From positions 1-64,000 of the forward strand of contig NZ_FOET01000003.1 in assembly GCF_900110735.1 (NCBI RefSeq): DNA of 64,000 nucleotides. The letters run 5' to 3'. Below are positions 40,636-50,453 of this stretch, piece by piece. Below the pieces are notes generated by a model, which had not been told where the DNA came from, ran no database searches, and worked only from the letters and a program-made list of their open reading frames with translations. The stretch comes from Streptomyces radiopugnans (GTDB lineage: Bacteria > Actinomycetota > Actinomycetes > Streptomycetales > Streptomycetaceae). The stretch's first letter is position 1, and every line of letters starts with the position of its first letter. The position numbers and the translations under genes were made by a program.

Positions 40636-42885
40636 TCACCAGGGACGCGGTGGAGCCGCCGGCGGCGGGGCGTTCGGGGGCGGCGGGGCGTTCGGCGGCA
40701 GCGGCGCATTCGGCGGCGGCGTCCAGCCGCGCCACAGCGGAAGGGCCGCGGGCAGGGCGAGCGCCGTGACGAGCCCGGCCTGGACGAGGATGTACCCGGG
40801 GGACGGGTACGGGGATACCAGGGCGTTGCCCACGTAGACATGGTCCTTCGCGAACAGGGAGCCCAGAAGGAAGTACAACTCGGGGCCGTAGTAGGAGGCG
40901 ATGGCCACGACCGTGGAGAGACGCGCCCGCGCTCCGCGCAGACCGGCCGACGTCGCGGCGACGCACAGCGCCCCCATCGGGAGGACGGCGCAGAGGGCCG
41001 CGGGCAGCCCACTGGCGTCCACCGCGGTCACGTCCGTCTCCGGCAGCGCCACGAACAGCATGAAGAACAGACCCGCCAGCGCCGCCCCGGTGATGTAGGT
41101 CAGCCGGTTCGCGGCGGCCGCCGTCGGCGTCATCCCCCTCAGGGCCGCCCGGTGCGGCCACAGCCGCAGCCCCAGTCCGGCCAGGAGCAGCACGGTGGCC
41201 GCCAGCCCCAGCAGCGCGTACACATCGGCGTGGGTGGCCAGCAGGGCCAGGCCGAAGGCCAGGTAGTAGACGCCGCTCCCGGCGACCAGGCCCCGGCCCA
41301 CCGCGCCCTTCGTCCCCGGCCGGTCCAGCAGAAGGGCCCCGGTCAGGAGCAGCGCCGAGCGCAGCAGGAAGAACACCGCGCCGACGAGGTTCGTCTCCAT
41401 CACGGCCGACGCCTCGGAGAACACACCGGCCACGACGGCCACGGCGGCGAGGGCCGGGGGCACCCTCCTGTCCAGGAGCCAGCCGGGCCGGGGGAGCCGG
41501 GGGACGGTGGTGTCGGCCGACCGGGACCACAGCGATCCCCGTGCCGGCGCGGTGACGGGTATCTCGAACTCGCCCAGCCGGTTGACGATGTTGACCGAGC
41601 CGCGCAGCGGCCCGGAGTGCTCGGCGAGCGCCCCGGGGTCGACGCCGATCCTGACCCATCCGCCCGACGGATCGAAGGGGCCGCTGTGCTCCACGGTGAT
41701 CCAGCCCGCCGTGGTGGTGGCCTGGAAGACGCGTGCCAGGGGCGAGCCCACCAGCCGTACCGTGTGCGTGGCCGGCGGCCCGGCGGCCCCCGCCGGCCCT
41801 CCGCCCCCGCCTCCGGCTCCGGCTCCGACTCCGAATCCGCCCTCCGCCGCCGCTCCCAGCTCGACACGGTCGGGGACGGCCTTGAGCTGCGCCTCCTGCA
41901 GAGCGGCGGTCGCGGCCGCGGACACCTCCTTGCTGTCGTCCCCGGTCAGCCGGTGCAGCAGGTCCATGGCACCGACCGCCCGCTCGACGTCGTCGTCGAG
42001 CAGGATCCGCCGCAACTCCCGCACCCCCGCCAGCCGGTCGGCGGGGGCCTGCCCGTCCGTACGGGCGACCAGGTCGGCGGGAAGGGGCGCGCCCTTGAGC
42101 CGGGCGGACAGCGGAACCCAGCCGACGACCAGCTTGCCGGAGGCGTCCACCCACTTCTGCGGGGTCTGGTGCCTGGTGGTGGCGCGCACCCGCGCGTAGA
42201 CGTAGTCGTACAGCTCGTCCAGGTCGACCAGGCCGTCCCCGCCGGTGTCCGCCTCGCCGGTGCGCAGCCCGTGGACGAGCGCGCCGGTGAAGACCGACGG
42301 CCCGTGCCGGTCCGTCCGGGCCAGCCGGTCGTCCTCGAAGGCGTACTCCGTGGCGCCGGAGGCCGTGATGACCATCCGGCCCCGGCCGTCGCCCGCGCCG
42401 TCGGCCCCGGACGCCGCCGCCGGGAAGGCGCTCTCCCCGTCGATCGCGTCCGCCGCACGGGCCCGTACGCCCCGGGAGAAGGCCCCTCCGTAGCAGCAGT
42501 CGAGGAACAGGGCGATCCGCCGGGCGCGGCTCTCGGTCATCTCCTGGTCGACGAAGCGGGCGGAGACCGCCGTCGCGGACAGCCGGGTCGGCACGGTGTC
42601 CGCGCCGGCGAAGTACAGCGCGCCGGACGCGCCCTTCAGTCCGTGGCAGGAGAAGTGGAGCAGCAGGAAGTCGTCCGGCCTGCGGTCGGCGAAGAAGTTC
42701 GCGATCTCCCGCCGGACGACGTGGGCGGGCTGGTTGCGGACCACCGTGACCTGGAACCGGCCGATCTGCGGATCGGCCAGCACGGACTCCAGGGCCCGGG
42801 CGTCGTGGGCCGGGGCCGCCAGGCGGCTCAGCCCCTCGTGCTCGTAGACGTCGTTGGCCACGATCAGAGCGTGTCGTCCCGCCAC
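40636..42885 (-). CDS. Membrane-anchored caspase-like protease (conflict-system effector)
   Basis: 749 residues. Residues ~1-235 are a Peptidase C14 (caspase/metacaspase) domain with catalytic His81 in HFSCHG and Cys131 in FLDCCYGG. A helical stretch (~260-330) and a beta-sandwich resembling BACON/Ig-like domains (GWITVEHSGPFDPSGG) follow. The C-terminal ~250 residues contain about seven to eight hydrophobic helices, ending in a PPNAP repeat tail. The GTG start lies 5 nt after the EACC1 stop, with GAGGAG upstream. It likely acts as a proteolytic effector at the membrane. Confidence 0.9.
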   Translation of the reverse strand: MAGRHALIVANDVYEHEGLSRLAAPAHDARALESVLADPQIGRFQVTVVRNQPAHVVRREIANFFADRRPDDFLLLHFSCHGLKGASGALYFAGADTVPTRLSATAVSARFVDQEMTESRARRIALFLDCCYGGAFSRGVRARAADAIDGESAFPAAASGADGAGDGRGRMVITASGATEYAFEDDRLARTDRHGPSVFTGALVHGLRTGEADTGGDGLVDLDELYDYVYARVRATTRHQTPQKWVDASGKLVVGWVPLSARLKGAPLPADLVARTDGQAPADRLAGVRELRRILLDDDVERAVGAMDLLHRLTGDDSKEVSAAATAALQEAQLKAVPDRVELGAAAEGGFGVGAGAGGGGGGPAGAAGPPATHTVRLVGSPLARVFQATTTAGWITVEHSGPFDPSGGWVRIGVDPGALAEHSGPLRGSVNIVNRLGEFEIPVTAPARGSLWSRSADTTVPRLPRPGWLLDRRVPPALAAVAVVAGVFSEASAVMETNLVGAVFFLLRSALLLTGALLLDRPGTKGAVGRGLVAGSGVYYLAFGLALLATHADVYALLGLAATVLLLAGLGLRLWPHRAALRGMTPTAAAANRLTYITGAALAGLFFMLFVALPETDVTAVDASGLPAALCAVLPMGALCVAATSAGLRGARARLSTVVAIASYYGPELYFLLGSLFAKDHVYVGNALVSPYPSPGYILVQAGLVTALALPAALPLWRGWTPPPNAPLPPNAPPPPNAPPPAAPPRPW

Positions 42886-42890
42886 CGCGG

Positions 42891-43331
42891 TCAGCTCCTC
42901 TCCGGCTCGGAGGGAGCGGACGGAGCGGATGGAGCGGGGGAAGCGGGGGCATGGGCCCGGAGCCACGCGTCGACGATCCGGTCCTGGGTCTCGGCCGAGA
43001 CGCCGGTGACCTTCAGGGTGTCGCCGTCGATCGTCAGCTCGGCGGTACGGTCGGCGGCTCCGGAGTCCGCGCCCCTGGTCAGCCAGTGCCGGACCGTCGT
43101 CACCAGCTCGTGCAGGGCGACGGGCGCCTGTGCGAGGGTCACCAGCAGACCGCCGATCTCCGCCACGTCCACCGCCCGGGTCCCGTCCGGGGCCGGCCCC
43201 GCGCTCACCGCATCGACCCGTTCGACGTCCAGCTCCAGCAGTTCCTCGCGTAACGCCGAGGTCGCCAGCTCCAGGCGGTCCGCGTCCTCGCCGTCCGCTC
43301 CGCGCAGCCGCAGCAGCACCCGATTGCTCAT
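42891..43331 (-). CDS. EACC1-like effector-associated constant component
   Basis: 146 residues. The N-terminus (VLLRLRGADGEDADRLELAT) is an alpha-beta module. A hydrophobic helix (VAEIGGLLVTLAQAPVAL) is followed by RTAELTIDGDTLKVTGVS. This layout matches EACC1 proteins that accompany caspase and trypsin effectors in actinobacterial conflict systems. The adjacency to the caspase gene supports the call. ATG with GGGGAGGGAA upstream. It probably links sensor and effector. Confidence 0.8.
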   Translation of the reverse strand: MSNRVLLRLRGADGEDADRLELATSALREELLELDVERVDAVSAGPAPDGTRAVDVAEIGGLLVTLAQAPVALHELVTTVRHWLTRGADSGAADRTAELTIDGDTLKVTGVSAETQDRIVDAWLRAHAPASPAPSAPSAPSEPERS

Positions 43332-43729
43332 AACCGTTCCCTCCCCGTTCGGGCACGGCCCGTCACACGCGGACGCGTCGGCTTCCCGCCGTCGGCCGTG
43401 TCCCGCCGACAGTAGACCTCCCCGGCTTCCCACCGGCGCGAAACCGGCATGCCCGAAGCCGGAGCCGGTGGATTCCGCCGCGGGGGGAAGCACGGTCGCC
43501 CCGCGACGCGGGACGCGTCACCGGCGCGCATGCCGACGCTTCCCGGACATGGCGACGGGGAAGATTTCACGGAACGTGCATCAGGCGCCACGCCGGGTCG
43601 TTACAGTCTGACCGCACGTCCGCGATTCCGCGGCCGCCGGCCGGTGGGGAGAGGTCCGGCGGGGCAGTCAGCCGACTGCCGGGAGAAGTGGACGGCGACC
43701 GAGCACATCGCCGGATCCGGGGGGACCAC
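43332..43729. other. 398-bp divergent control region of the conflict locus
   Basis: It lies between EACC1-caspase (minus) and Trypco2-trypsin/NTPase (plus), so promoters for both arms must lie here. I see no clear operator and no gene. Confidence 0.6.
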
Positions 43730-44068
43730 ATGGAGATCGAACTCGCCGAAGCCGTCGCCGCCGTGCGCGACGGCCTGATGGAGGCCGCGTCCCGCGGCGC
43801 GGGCCAGGACATCGCCTTCGAGGTCGGCCCGATCGAGATGGAGTTCCAGGTCGAACTCCGGCAGGAGGTCCGGGGGAAGTCGGGCCTGCGCGCATGGGTC
43901 CTCACGGCCGACGCCGAGGGCGGTCTGTCCCGGGGCCGCGGCCACCGCGTGGCCCTCACCCTCACCCCCCGCCGGGCCGACGGGCGTGCCGTACTGGTCT
44001 CGGACGAGGGCGAGGTCCCTGTTCCCGGGTCCTTCCCCGAGGGCATGACGCGCTCTCCCAGGCGCTGA
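43730..44068 (+). CDS. Trypco2-family (trypsin-co-occurring) protein
   Basis: 112 residues. The pattern MEIELAEAVAAVRDGLMEAA followed by FEVGPIEMEFQVELRQEV and HRVALTLTP matches the Trypsin-co-occurring domain 2 family. An N-terminal helix and beta hairpins make a small all-in-one domain. It is typically encoded next to a trypsin/NTPase/TPR protein, as here. Proposed by others to be an adaptor or regulator of the protease. ATG with GGGGGG upstream. Confidence 0.85.
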   Translation: MEIELAEAVAAVRDGLMEAASRGAGQDIAFEVGPIEMEFQVELRQEVRGKSGLRAWVLTADAEGGLSRGRGHRVALTLTPRRADGRAVLVSDEGEVPVPGSFPEGMTRSPRR

Positions 44069-44152
44069 CGGCAGACGGGGCCGTCTTCCCCGGCCGCCGG
44101 GCCGGGGTGCCGGTTGTGGAAGTGCCGCTGAGCGGCGGAGAGGTCCGGGGGG

Positions 44153-47100
44153 ATGGACAGCGAGCGCGTTGTGCACGTGGTGGCCGAGAGAGGGCGGGGC
44201 TCAGGGTGCGAGATCCTGCCCGGTCTCGTCCTGACCGCCGCCCACACCGTGGAGGAGACGGACTCGTGGGTCCGGGTGCGCAGGCAGGGGGCGGAGTCGG
44301 TGCACACGGGGCGGGTCGTGTGGCGCGGCATGTCCCGCGACGCGCACCCCCGCGACCCGAAGGGGTGGAACGAGCGGGGTGTCGACGCGGCCCTGATCCA
44401 TGTGGCCGGGTGGAAGGAGTCTCCCGCGGGCCGACGGCGGTCCGCGCCGGACCGGCCGCGCTGGGGGCGCATCGTCGGGGAGCGGGACCGCGTGGAGTGC
44501 CGTGTGTGGGGGTTCCCGTACGCGGAACACCGTCCGGGTGAGAGCACCCAGGTCCTCGGCACGATCAATCCGGGCAACGGCTTCGTCGGCGGCACCTACG
44601 TGGTCGACTGCGACACCACCCCACCGTCCCCGGCCGAGGGTTCGCCGTGGCGGGGGGTCTCCGGGGCGGCCGTGTTCTGCGGAGATCTCCTGACGGGCGT
44701 CGTCTTCGCCGAACTGCCGGGGCACCGGCCCGCCCGGCTGGAGGCGGAAACGGCCACCGCCCTGCTCCGGGCGGAGGGTTTCCTGGACACCGTCAACCGG
44801 TACGGGCCGCCGGGCATCCATGTCCTCGAGCCCGTCGAGTACGCGGACTTCGCCGATCGGGACCACGGTCCCGGCCTGGTCCAGGCTCCCTCCTCGGTCA
44901 TCGAACTGCTCCACCCCGCCCGGGGAATCGTTCCCTTCGGCGGGCGCGACGAAGACCTGGCCCTCCTGCGCGAGTGGTCGCGGCGGCCCGGACCGGGAGC
45001 GGCTCTGGTCCACGCCCCCGGCGGCCGGGGGAAGACCCGTCTGGTTCTGGAGTTCTCCCGTGAACTGGCTTCGGGAGAGGAGGACTGGGCGGTCCTCTGG
45101 CTGGGTTCCGGAAGCCCCGGCGACATCCGCCGGATGCCGTCGCCCACGGTTCCACTGCTCGTGGTGGTCGACGGCGCCGACAGCCGCGTGGAGGAGGCCG
45201 CGGCAGCGGTGGAGTTCGCCGCGCGGAACCGGGGCGTCCCGGTCAAGGTCGTGCTGACGGCACGGTCGGACGGCTGGTGGACCAGCCGGCGGGAGAGCGA
45301 GGCGTCCCTTCCCGTCGCGGCCCTCATGAGCAGAACGCTGAAGATTCCCCTGCCGGGTCTGGAGACGGACGCCGAGACGCAGCGGCGCTCGTTCCGCGAG
45401 GCCGCCCTCGCGTTCTCGTCGGTCCTGGAGCACATGCCCGGCTGGGAGCGCACCGGCGAGGGATCACCCTCCTGGCGGGACCTGGCCGAAGGGCTTGCCC
45501 CCATCGAACCCGGCGGACACCTCAGCTCCCCCCTCACCCTGCACATGGCCGCCCTGGTGAGCCTCCTCGACGCCGCCGGCTCCGGCGAACCGTCGCCCTC
45601 ACCCGTCTTCGGACCCGGCGACGGCACCGCGGCGGTGGAGGAGCAGCTGCTGGCTCACGAGCGGTCGCACTGGCTGCGCGTGGCCGCCGCCCACGGGGTG
45701 GGCCGGCCCGTACTGTCGAACGACGCCCTGCTCGACGCGGTCGTGGGAGCGGTCGTGCTGTACCCGCGGGACCGGAGCCAGGCCGGTACTCTCGTCCGAC
45801 GCGTGCCCCGGCTGTCGGACCAGAGTGAGGACCGGCTCGGCTCGGTGCTCTCCTGGCTCCGGGCCGTCCTTCCCTCCCCGGACGGCCGTCCTGTCGGCGA
45901 CCTGCAACCCGACCGGCTGGCCGAGCGCTTCGTCGGCGGTCGGCTGGAGGAGTACCCGGAGCTCGCCGACAGCCTCCTGCCCGGTGCCGCATCCGACCAG
46001 GCCGCCCGGTTCCTCACCCTCACCACCCGCGCGGCCGTCCGCGGCATCCTCGACAAGAACCACCTGACCGGCTGGTGCGTCCGCCACCGGCACGTCCTGG
46101 TCCTCCCCGCGATCACCGTGGCCACCGGAGTGGAGGACCCCGAGCCGCTGCTGGATGCGCTCGGGGCGATCGTCGACGACCCCGGCACACCCCTGACCGA
46201 TCTGGAACACCTGGCCGCGCACCTGCCCAGGATCTCGTACAACCTCGCCCCCTGGGCCCTGCGGCTCCACCAGCGGATCGTCCAGGTCCACCGCGAACAG
46301 GCCGACGGCTCCCCGGAGCATCGGGCTCGGCTCGCCGTGGCCCTGCGGGAGCTGGCCAAGCGCCTGGGTCACATGGGGCGGCGGGAGGAGGCCCTCCGGA
46401 CGAACCAGGAGGCCGTCGACCTGTGGCAGGCCCTGCCCGAGCACCTTCCGGAACGCCGGTCCGAACTGGGCGCCTGCCACAACAACGCGGCCATGTGGCA
46501 CAGCGCGCTCGGTCAGCGGAGGGAGGCGCTCCAGGCCGCCCGCACGGCCGTCGGGCTGATGCGCGAGGAAGCCCGGTCCGGGGACCCGGCGGCGCTCGAC
46601 CACCTGTCGCGGGGGCTGACGTCGCTGGCCTCTGCCGAGAGCGAACTCGGCGACCACCGGACCGCCCTGCGGATCGCCGAGGAGTGCTTGGAGATCCGCC
46701 GGGGCCTGTGCGAACGGCACGGGCAGGAGGAGCAGTTCGTCTCCCTCCTTGCCGACGGCCTGCACAACACGGCTGTCTACCTCATGGAGTGCGGCCGGTG
46801 GAAGGACGCCCTGAAGGCGGCGGACGAGGCCGTCGCCATCCACAATGCCTTGGCCACCGACAACCCCGACGCGTTCCGGCCCGGCCTGGCCCTGGCACTC
46901 ACCACCCTTTCGGGTGCCGCCCGCCTCATGGGACTCAGGGACCGGGCGCTGGAGGCCGCCCGCGAGGCCATCGCCATCCGCCGCGAGCTGAGCGACGCCC
47001 GGCCGGAGACGTACCGGGCCGACCTCGCCAACACCCTCAACGCCCTCTCCATCGACCTGGGGGAACTGGGGCTGCACGGCGAGGCGCTGGAGGCCGCCAG

Positions 47101-48883
47101 AGAGTCGGTGAAGACGTACCGCGAGCTGGCCGGCAAGCACCCCCGGGCTCATACCTACAGCCTTCCCTTGTCCCTGAACACCCTGGCCAACAGCCTGCTC
47201 AGCCACGAGCGCCCGGACCTGGCGCTGGAGGCCGCCGAGGAGGCCGTCAGGAGGTTCGGGAAACTGACCGAGGAGCATCCGGGCGCATTCCGCGCCGAAC
47301 TCGCGATGGTCCTCGTCACCCTCGCCCAGGGACTCGAAGGCGTGGGCAGGCTGGAGGACACCCGCGACGCCCTGGAGAGGTCCGCGTCGATCTACCGGTC
47401 ACTGGCCGCCACCGCTCCGGCCGCCTTCCGTCCGGGTCTGGCCGTCTGCCTCAACAACCTCTCCGCGCTGCTGTTCCGGACCGGGGAGCTGGAGACCGCC
47501 CTGCGCACCGTCGAGGAGGCCATTGACGTCAACACCCGGCTGGCACGGGGGAAGGCCGCCGCCTTCGCGGACATCCTCAACAAGAACTGGCTGGTCAAGT
47601 ACAGATGCCTGGTCGGTCTGGAACGGTTCGGGGACGCGATGACGGCGGGGGAGAAGGCCGTGCGCGGACTGCGTTCCCTGGCCGGGTCCGCACCCGAACG
47701 GTACGAGGCCGACCTGGCGATGATCCTCTCCTCCACCGGAATCCTGCTGCAGTTCGCCGGGCAGCCCGAACAGGCCCTCCGCCGGGCGAAGGAGGCCGTG
47801 GAGGTGAGCCGCCGGCTCATGGGCCGCGATCCCGGCCGCCACCGTCCCCTGCTCGCGGAACACCTGGAGAAGCACGGCAACCAGTTGTTCGCGCTGGGCC
47901 GGCTCAGGCAATCCCTCGCGGCCGCCGAGGAGGTGCTCGAACTCCGCCGCGAGGTGCTGGAGCACCAGGGCAACGCCACCACCCCGCCCACGCAAGTGCA
48001 GGCGCAGGCGCAGGTACAGGCGGCTCAGGCGGCGCTGACGTTCGGGATCCGCCTGCTGCACTGCGGTCGCCGTGCCGACGCCCTGCCGCCGACCCAGGAG
48101 GCCGTGGACGGGTTCCAGGTACTCCACGCGGACGCCCCGGACACATACGCCGCGTCCCTGGCCTCGGCACTGTCCCAACTGGCCGCCCTGCTCTTCCATG
48201 CCGGAGACGGCGGGGCGGCCCTCGAAACCGGCGCCCGGGCGGTGGACGTCAGCCGCTCGGTGGCCGACCCGGACACGGCCGCCTCCGCCACAGCGGCGGC
48301 GTCCTCCACGTACGGCATGATCGCGGCCGAACTGGGCGAGGGGAACGCCCTGGGCCTCCTGGCAGAGGCGGTCGACCTCTGCAGGGCCTGCGCGGAGCCC
48401 ACCGGGCCGGTCGGCGAGATACAACTCGCCCAGACGCTGACGTACTTCGGACAGCGTCTGGCCGCGGTCCCCGAACGGCACCCGGAGGCACTCCGGGCCT
48501 CGGAGGAGGCCGTCACCATCCTCCGCCGCCTCGTCGACGCCTTCCCCCTGCTCCGCTCGGCCACGGCCACGGCACTGGCGAGCCACGGCCTCCGTCTCGC
48601 CGAGGCCGGACGGGCACGGGAAGCTGCCGACACCACGAAGGAAGCTCTGGAACTCGCCCGGCTGCTCACACACCAGGACCGCCTGGCCCACCGGGACGCG
48701 CTCGCCCGGGCCCTCTCGGCGTTCGCCCGCGCCCGGCTCCTGACCGGGGACCGCTCCGACCTCGCCAGGGAGGCAGCGGCCGAGGCCGTGACCCTGCTGG
48801 AGCGGATCGCGCGGGACGAGCCGGCCGCGACCGAGCCGTACCTGCGCGAAGCGCGGGACACCTACGACCGCCTGCGGCGGTAG
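44153..48883 (+). CDS. Trypsin-like protease / P-loop NTPase / TPR conflict protein
   Basis: 1,576 residues. Residues ~1-210 are a trypsin-like serine protease with a full triad: His31 (LTAAH), Asp78 (GVDAALI) and Ser170 (GVSGAAVF). Residues ~260-600 are a P-loop NTPase with Walker A APGGRGKT at ~289 and Walker B LLVVVDGAD at ~337. From ~700 to the end run about eighteen TPR-like helical repeats with a ~44-residue period (for example YRADLANTLNALS). NTP-driven assembly on a TPR sensor could activate the protease. It begins 84 bp after Trypco2. Confidence 0.93.
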   Translation: MDSERVVHVVAERGRGSGCEILPGLVLTAAHTVEETDSWVRVRRQGAESVHTGRVVWRGMSRDAHPRDPKGWNERGVDAALIHVAGWKESPAGRRRSAPDRPRWGRIVGERDRVECRVWGFPYAEHRPGESTQVLGTINPGNGFVGGTYVVDCDTTPPSPAEGSPWRGVSGAAVFCGDLLTGVVFAELPGHRPARLEAETATALLRAEGFLDTVNRYGPPGIHVLEPVEYADFADRDHGPGLVQAPSSVIELLHPARGIVPFGGRDEDLALLREWSRRPGPGAALVHAPGGRGKTRLVLEFSRELASGEEDWAVLWLGSGSPGDIRRMPSPTVPLLVVVDGADSRVEEAAAAVEFAARNRGVPVKVVLTARSDGWWTSRRESEASLPVAALMSRTLKIPLPGLETDAETQRRSFREAALAFSSVLEHMPGWERTGEGSPSWRDLAEGLAPIEPGGHLSSPLTLHMAALVSLLDAAGSGEPSPSPVFGPGDGTAAVEEQLLAHERSHWLRVAAAHGVGRPVLSNDALLDAVVGAVVLYPRDRSQAGTLVRRVPRLSDQSEDRLGSVLSWLRAVLPSPDGRPVGDLQPDRLAERFVGGRLEEYPELADSLLPGAASDQAARFLTLTTRAAVRGILDKNHLTGWCVRHRHVLVLPAITVATGVEDPEPLLDALGAIVDDPGTPLTDLEHLAAHLPRISYNLAPWALRLHQRIVQVHREQADGSPEHRARLAVALRELAKRLGHMGRREEALRTNQEAVDLWQALPEHLPERRSELGACHNNAAMWHSALGQRREALQAARTAVGLMREEARSGDPAALDHLSRGLTSLASAESELGDHRTALRIAEECLEIRRGLCERHGQEEQFVSLLADGLHNTAVYLMECGRWKDALKAADEAVAIHNALATDNPDAFRPGLALALTTLSGAARLMGLRDRALEAAREAIAIRRELSDARPETYRADLANTLNALSIDLGELGLHGEALEAARESVKTYRELAGKHPRAHTYSLPLSLNTLANSLLSHERPDLALEAAEEAVRRFGKLTEEHPGAFRAELAMVLVTLAQGLEGVGRLEDTRDALERSASIYRSLAATAPAAFRPGLAVCLNNLSALLFRTGELETALRTVEEAIDVNTRLARGKAAAFADILNKNWLVKYRCLVGLERFGDAMTAGEKAVRGLRSLAGSAPERYEADLAMILSSTGILLQFAGQPEQALRRAKEAVEVSRRLMGRDPGRHRPLLAEHLEKHGNQLFALGRLRQSLAAAEEVLELRREVLEHQGNATTPPTQVQAQAQVQAAQAALTFGIRLLHCGRRADALPPTQEAVDGFQVLHADAPDTYAASLASALSQLAALLFHAGDGGAALETGARAVDVSRSVADPDTAASATAAASSTYGMIAAELGEGNALGLLAEAVDLCRACAEPTGPVGEIQLAQTLTYFGQRLAAVPERHPEALRASEEAVTILRRLVDAFPLLRSATATALASHGLRLAEAGRAREAADTTKEALELARLLTHQDRLAHRDALARALSAFARARLLTGDRSDLAREAAAEAVTLLERIARDEPAATEPYLREARDTYDRLRR

Positions 48884-48887
48884 ACGG

Positions 48888-49037
48888 CACGACCTGCCGA
48901 TCGGGCAGTTGCGGAAGCCCAGTGGCTCCAACGCACAGAGCGGCAACCGCGTGGAGGCCGCGGAGACACCCGGTGCCGCCGGCATCGCCGTCCGCGACTC
49001 CAAGAACTCGGACATCCCTCCGGCCGTGTCTCCCGGC
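48888..49037 (+). pseudogene. DUF397-domain relic
   Basis: In-frame text QLRKPSGSNAQSGNRVEAA followed by PGAAGIAVRDSKNSDIPP closely follows the DUF397 pattern (WRKSSYS...NCVEVA...VRDSK...). No ATG/GTG with ribosome site precedes it, the usual aromatic and Cys are lost, and the C-terminal W-x-x-F part is missing. DUF397 genes normally sit beside an XRE regulator, absent here. Confidence 0.55.
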
Positions 49038-49154
49038 CCGCCCGGGCCGCGTTCCCCTCGGCGGTGTCACGGGACACGGTCCCCACCGCGTGAAGGGCGG
49101 GCGTGTCCCGGCTGGAGCGCTACGGCCCTGGTTATCAGCACCCCGGAGGGATCG

Positions 49155-49697
49155 TCACCACCGCCGGTGCACGGTCGCCTTGCTGCCGGTCACCAGGCTT
49201 GCCGGCGGAACGTCATCGGCCACGACCGCGCCGGCGGCGACCACGGCGTCACGGCCGATGCTGACGCCGGGCAGGATCGTGGCGCCTGCACCGATCCACA
49301 CGTTCTCCGCGACGTCGATGGGTGCGCCGGTGAGATACAGCCGTCGCTCCTCGGGGTCGACCGGGTGACCGCTGGTGATGAAGGTGACCTTCGGGCCGAT
49401 CATCACGCGCTCGCCGAGCCGGATGCCGGCGTAGTCCAGGAACGTGCAGTTCTGGTTGATGAACACGCGCTCGGCGAGGTCGAGGTTGAGGCCGTGGTCC
49501 GTGTAGAAGGGCGGATAGATCGTGACTCTCGACGGCAGCGGCTTGCCGAGGATCTGTTCGAACAGTTTCGCTCTGCCGGCTTCGTCATCGAAAGGCAAGG
49601 CGTTCAGGCGGGAGGTGAGCTCGGTGACCCGCAGGACCCTCTCGGCCATGGCCTGGAACTCGGCGCTGTGGATGCGCATCAGACGATCGCTGGACAT
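49155..49697 (-). CDS. Sugar O-acetyltransferase (maltose/galactoside acetyltransferase-like, LbH)
   Basis: 180 residues. An N-terminal helical Mac domain (MRIHSAEFQAMAERVLRVTE) is followed by a left-handed beta-helix with hexapeptide repeats (VFINQNCTFLDYAG, VMIGPKVTFITSGHP, VWIGAGATILPGVSIG, VVAAGAVV). The catalytic His lies in FITSGHPVD. It transfers acetyl from acetyl-CoA to a sugar hydroxyl. ATG with GGAAGGGGG upstream. No sugar operon is near. Confidence 0.9.
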   Translation of the reverse strand: MSSDRLMRIHSAEFQAMAERVLRVTELTSRLNALPFDDEAGRAKLFEQILGKPLPSRVTIYPPFYTDHGLNLDLAERVFINQNCTFLDYAGIRLGERVMIGPKVTFITSGHPVDPEERRLYLTGAPIDVAENVWIGAGATILPGVSIGRDAVVAAGAVVADDVPPASLVTGSKATVHRRW

Positions 49698-49797
49698 GCC
49701 ACGCCCCCTTCCGGTGTGACGGTGACCGGACCCGCTGGGCGGTCGCTTTCGAAGAGTGTCCGCGGAGACGGGAACGAGGGACGTCCATGATCATTCC

Positions 49798-49884
49798 GTG
49801 ACGGACAACCCGGCCCTCCTCGCGGCGGAACTCTATGCGACGACCGACGGCCTGCTGGGGAAACGCCCGGATCCGGCGCCGTGA
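49798..49884 (+). pseudogene. 28-codon remnant
   Basis: VTDNPALLAAELYATTDGLL with strong GC at third codon positions and an early stop. It reads as an N-terminal fragment of an unidentified gene. Confidence 0.3.
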
Positions 49885-49990
49885 CGACCGGCCGCGGGGA
49901 TCACGCCGCAGCCCACCGCAGCCCACGCCCAGGCCCTCCCGCCCTTCGCAGCGCGGGGTGTGTACGCCGACGGCGGGCAGGGCTTCCGTG

Positions 49991-50284
49991 TCACCGCCCG
50001 GTTTCCGCGGCGGCCCTTCCCCTCGACGTCCTGTGCAGCATCAGTGCCACCCCGCTGAGCAGTGACACCGCGGCGGTGAGGACCAGCAGCGTCCCCAGCC
50101 CCAGGCCGGCCAGGTAGCCGGCGAACGTGGCGCCGGCGACGAGGCCGAGTACCGGTTCGGAGAGTTCCAGGTCCTGCCGGATGCCGGGCAGCGTCAGACC
50201 GCAGGCGTACCGGGCCATGCCGAAGGCGACCCCGACCACCGTCGCTCCGGCCAGGCCGACCCGGCTGCCCGCGGAGAGCGTCAC
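49991..50284 (-). pseudogene. MFS transporter with large internal deletion
   Basis: 97 residues from a GTG with GGGGGC upstream. The first ~65 residues read as MFS helices 1-2 (VVGVAFGMARYACGLTLPGI, LVAGATFAGYLAGL). They are joined directly to a C-terminal MFS end (VLTAAVSLLSGVALMLHRTS). About 300 residues (some ten helices) are missing, without loss of frame, so this cannot be a working transporter. Confidence 0.7.
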
Positions 50285-50453
50285 GAGTGCCCCCTGTCCT
50301 GTTGCCCTGCGGCCGTACACCGGAGCCGCTGCCCGACGCGGCGGAAGGGACCGGAGGAGATCCGGTCGAACCTTTCATCCCGGTTTGAGGTTACATCGGC
50401 GGTTCGTCGGCGCTGAGGGGCAGGACCGGCCCGGCGGGCCCCCGTTCAAGCCG

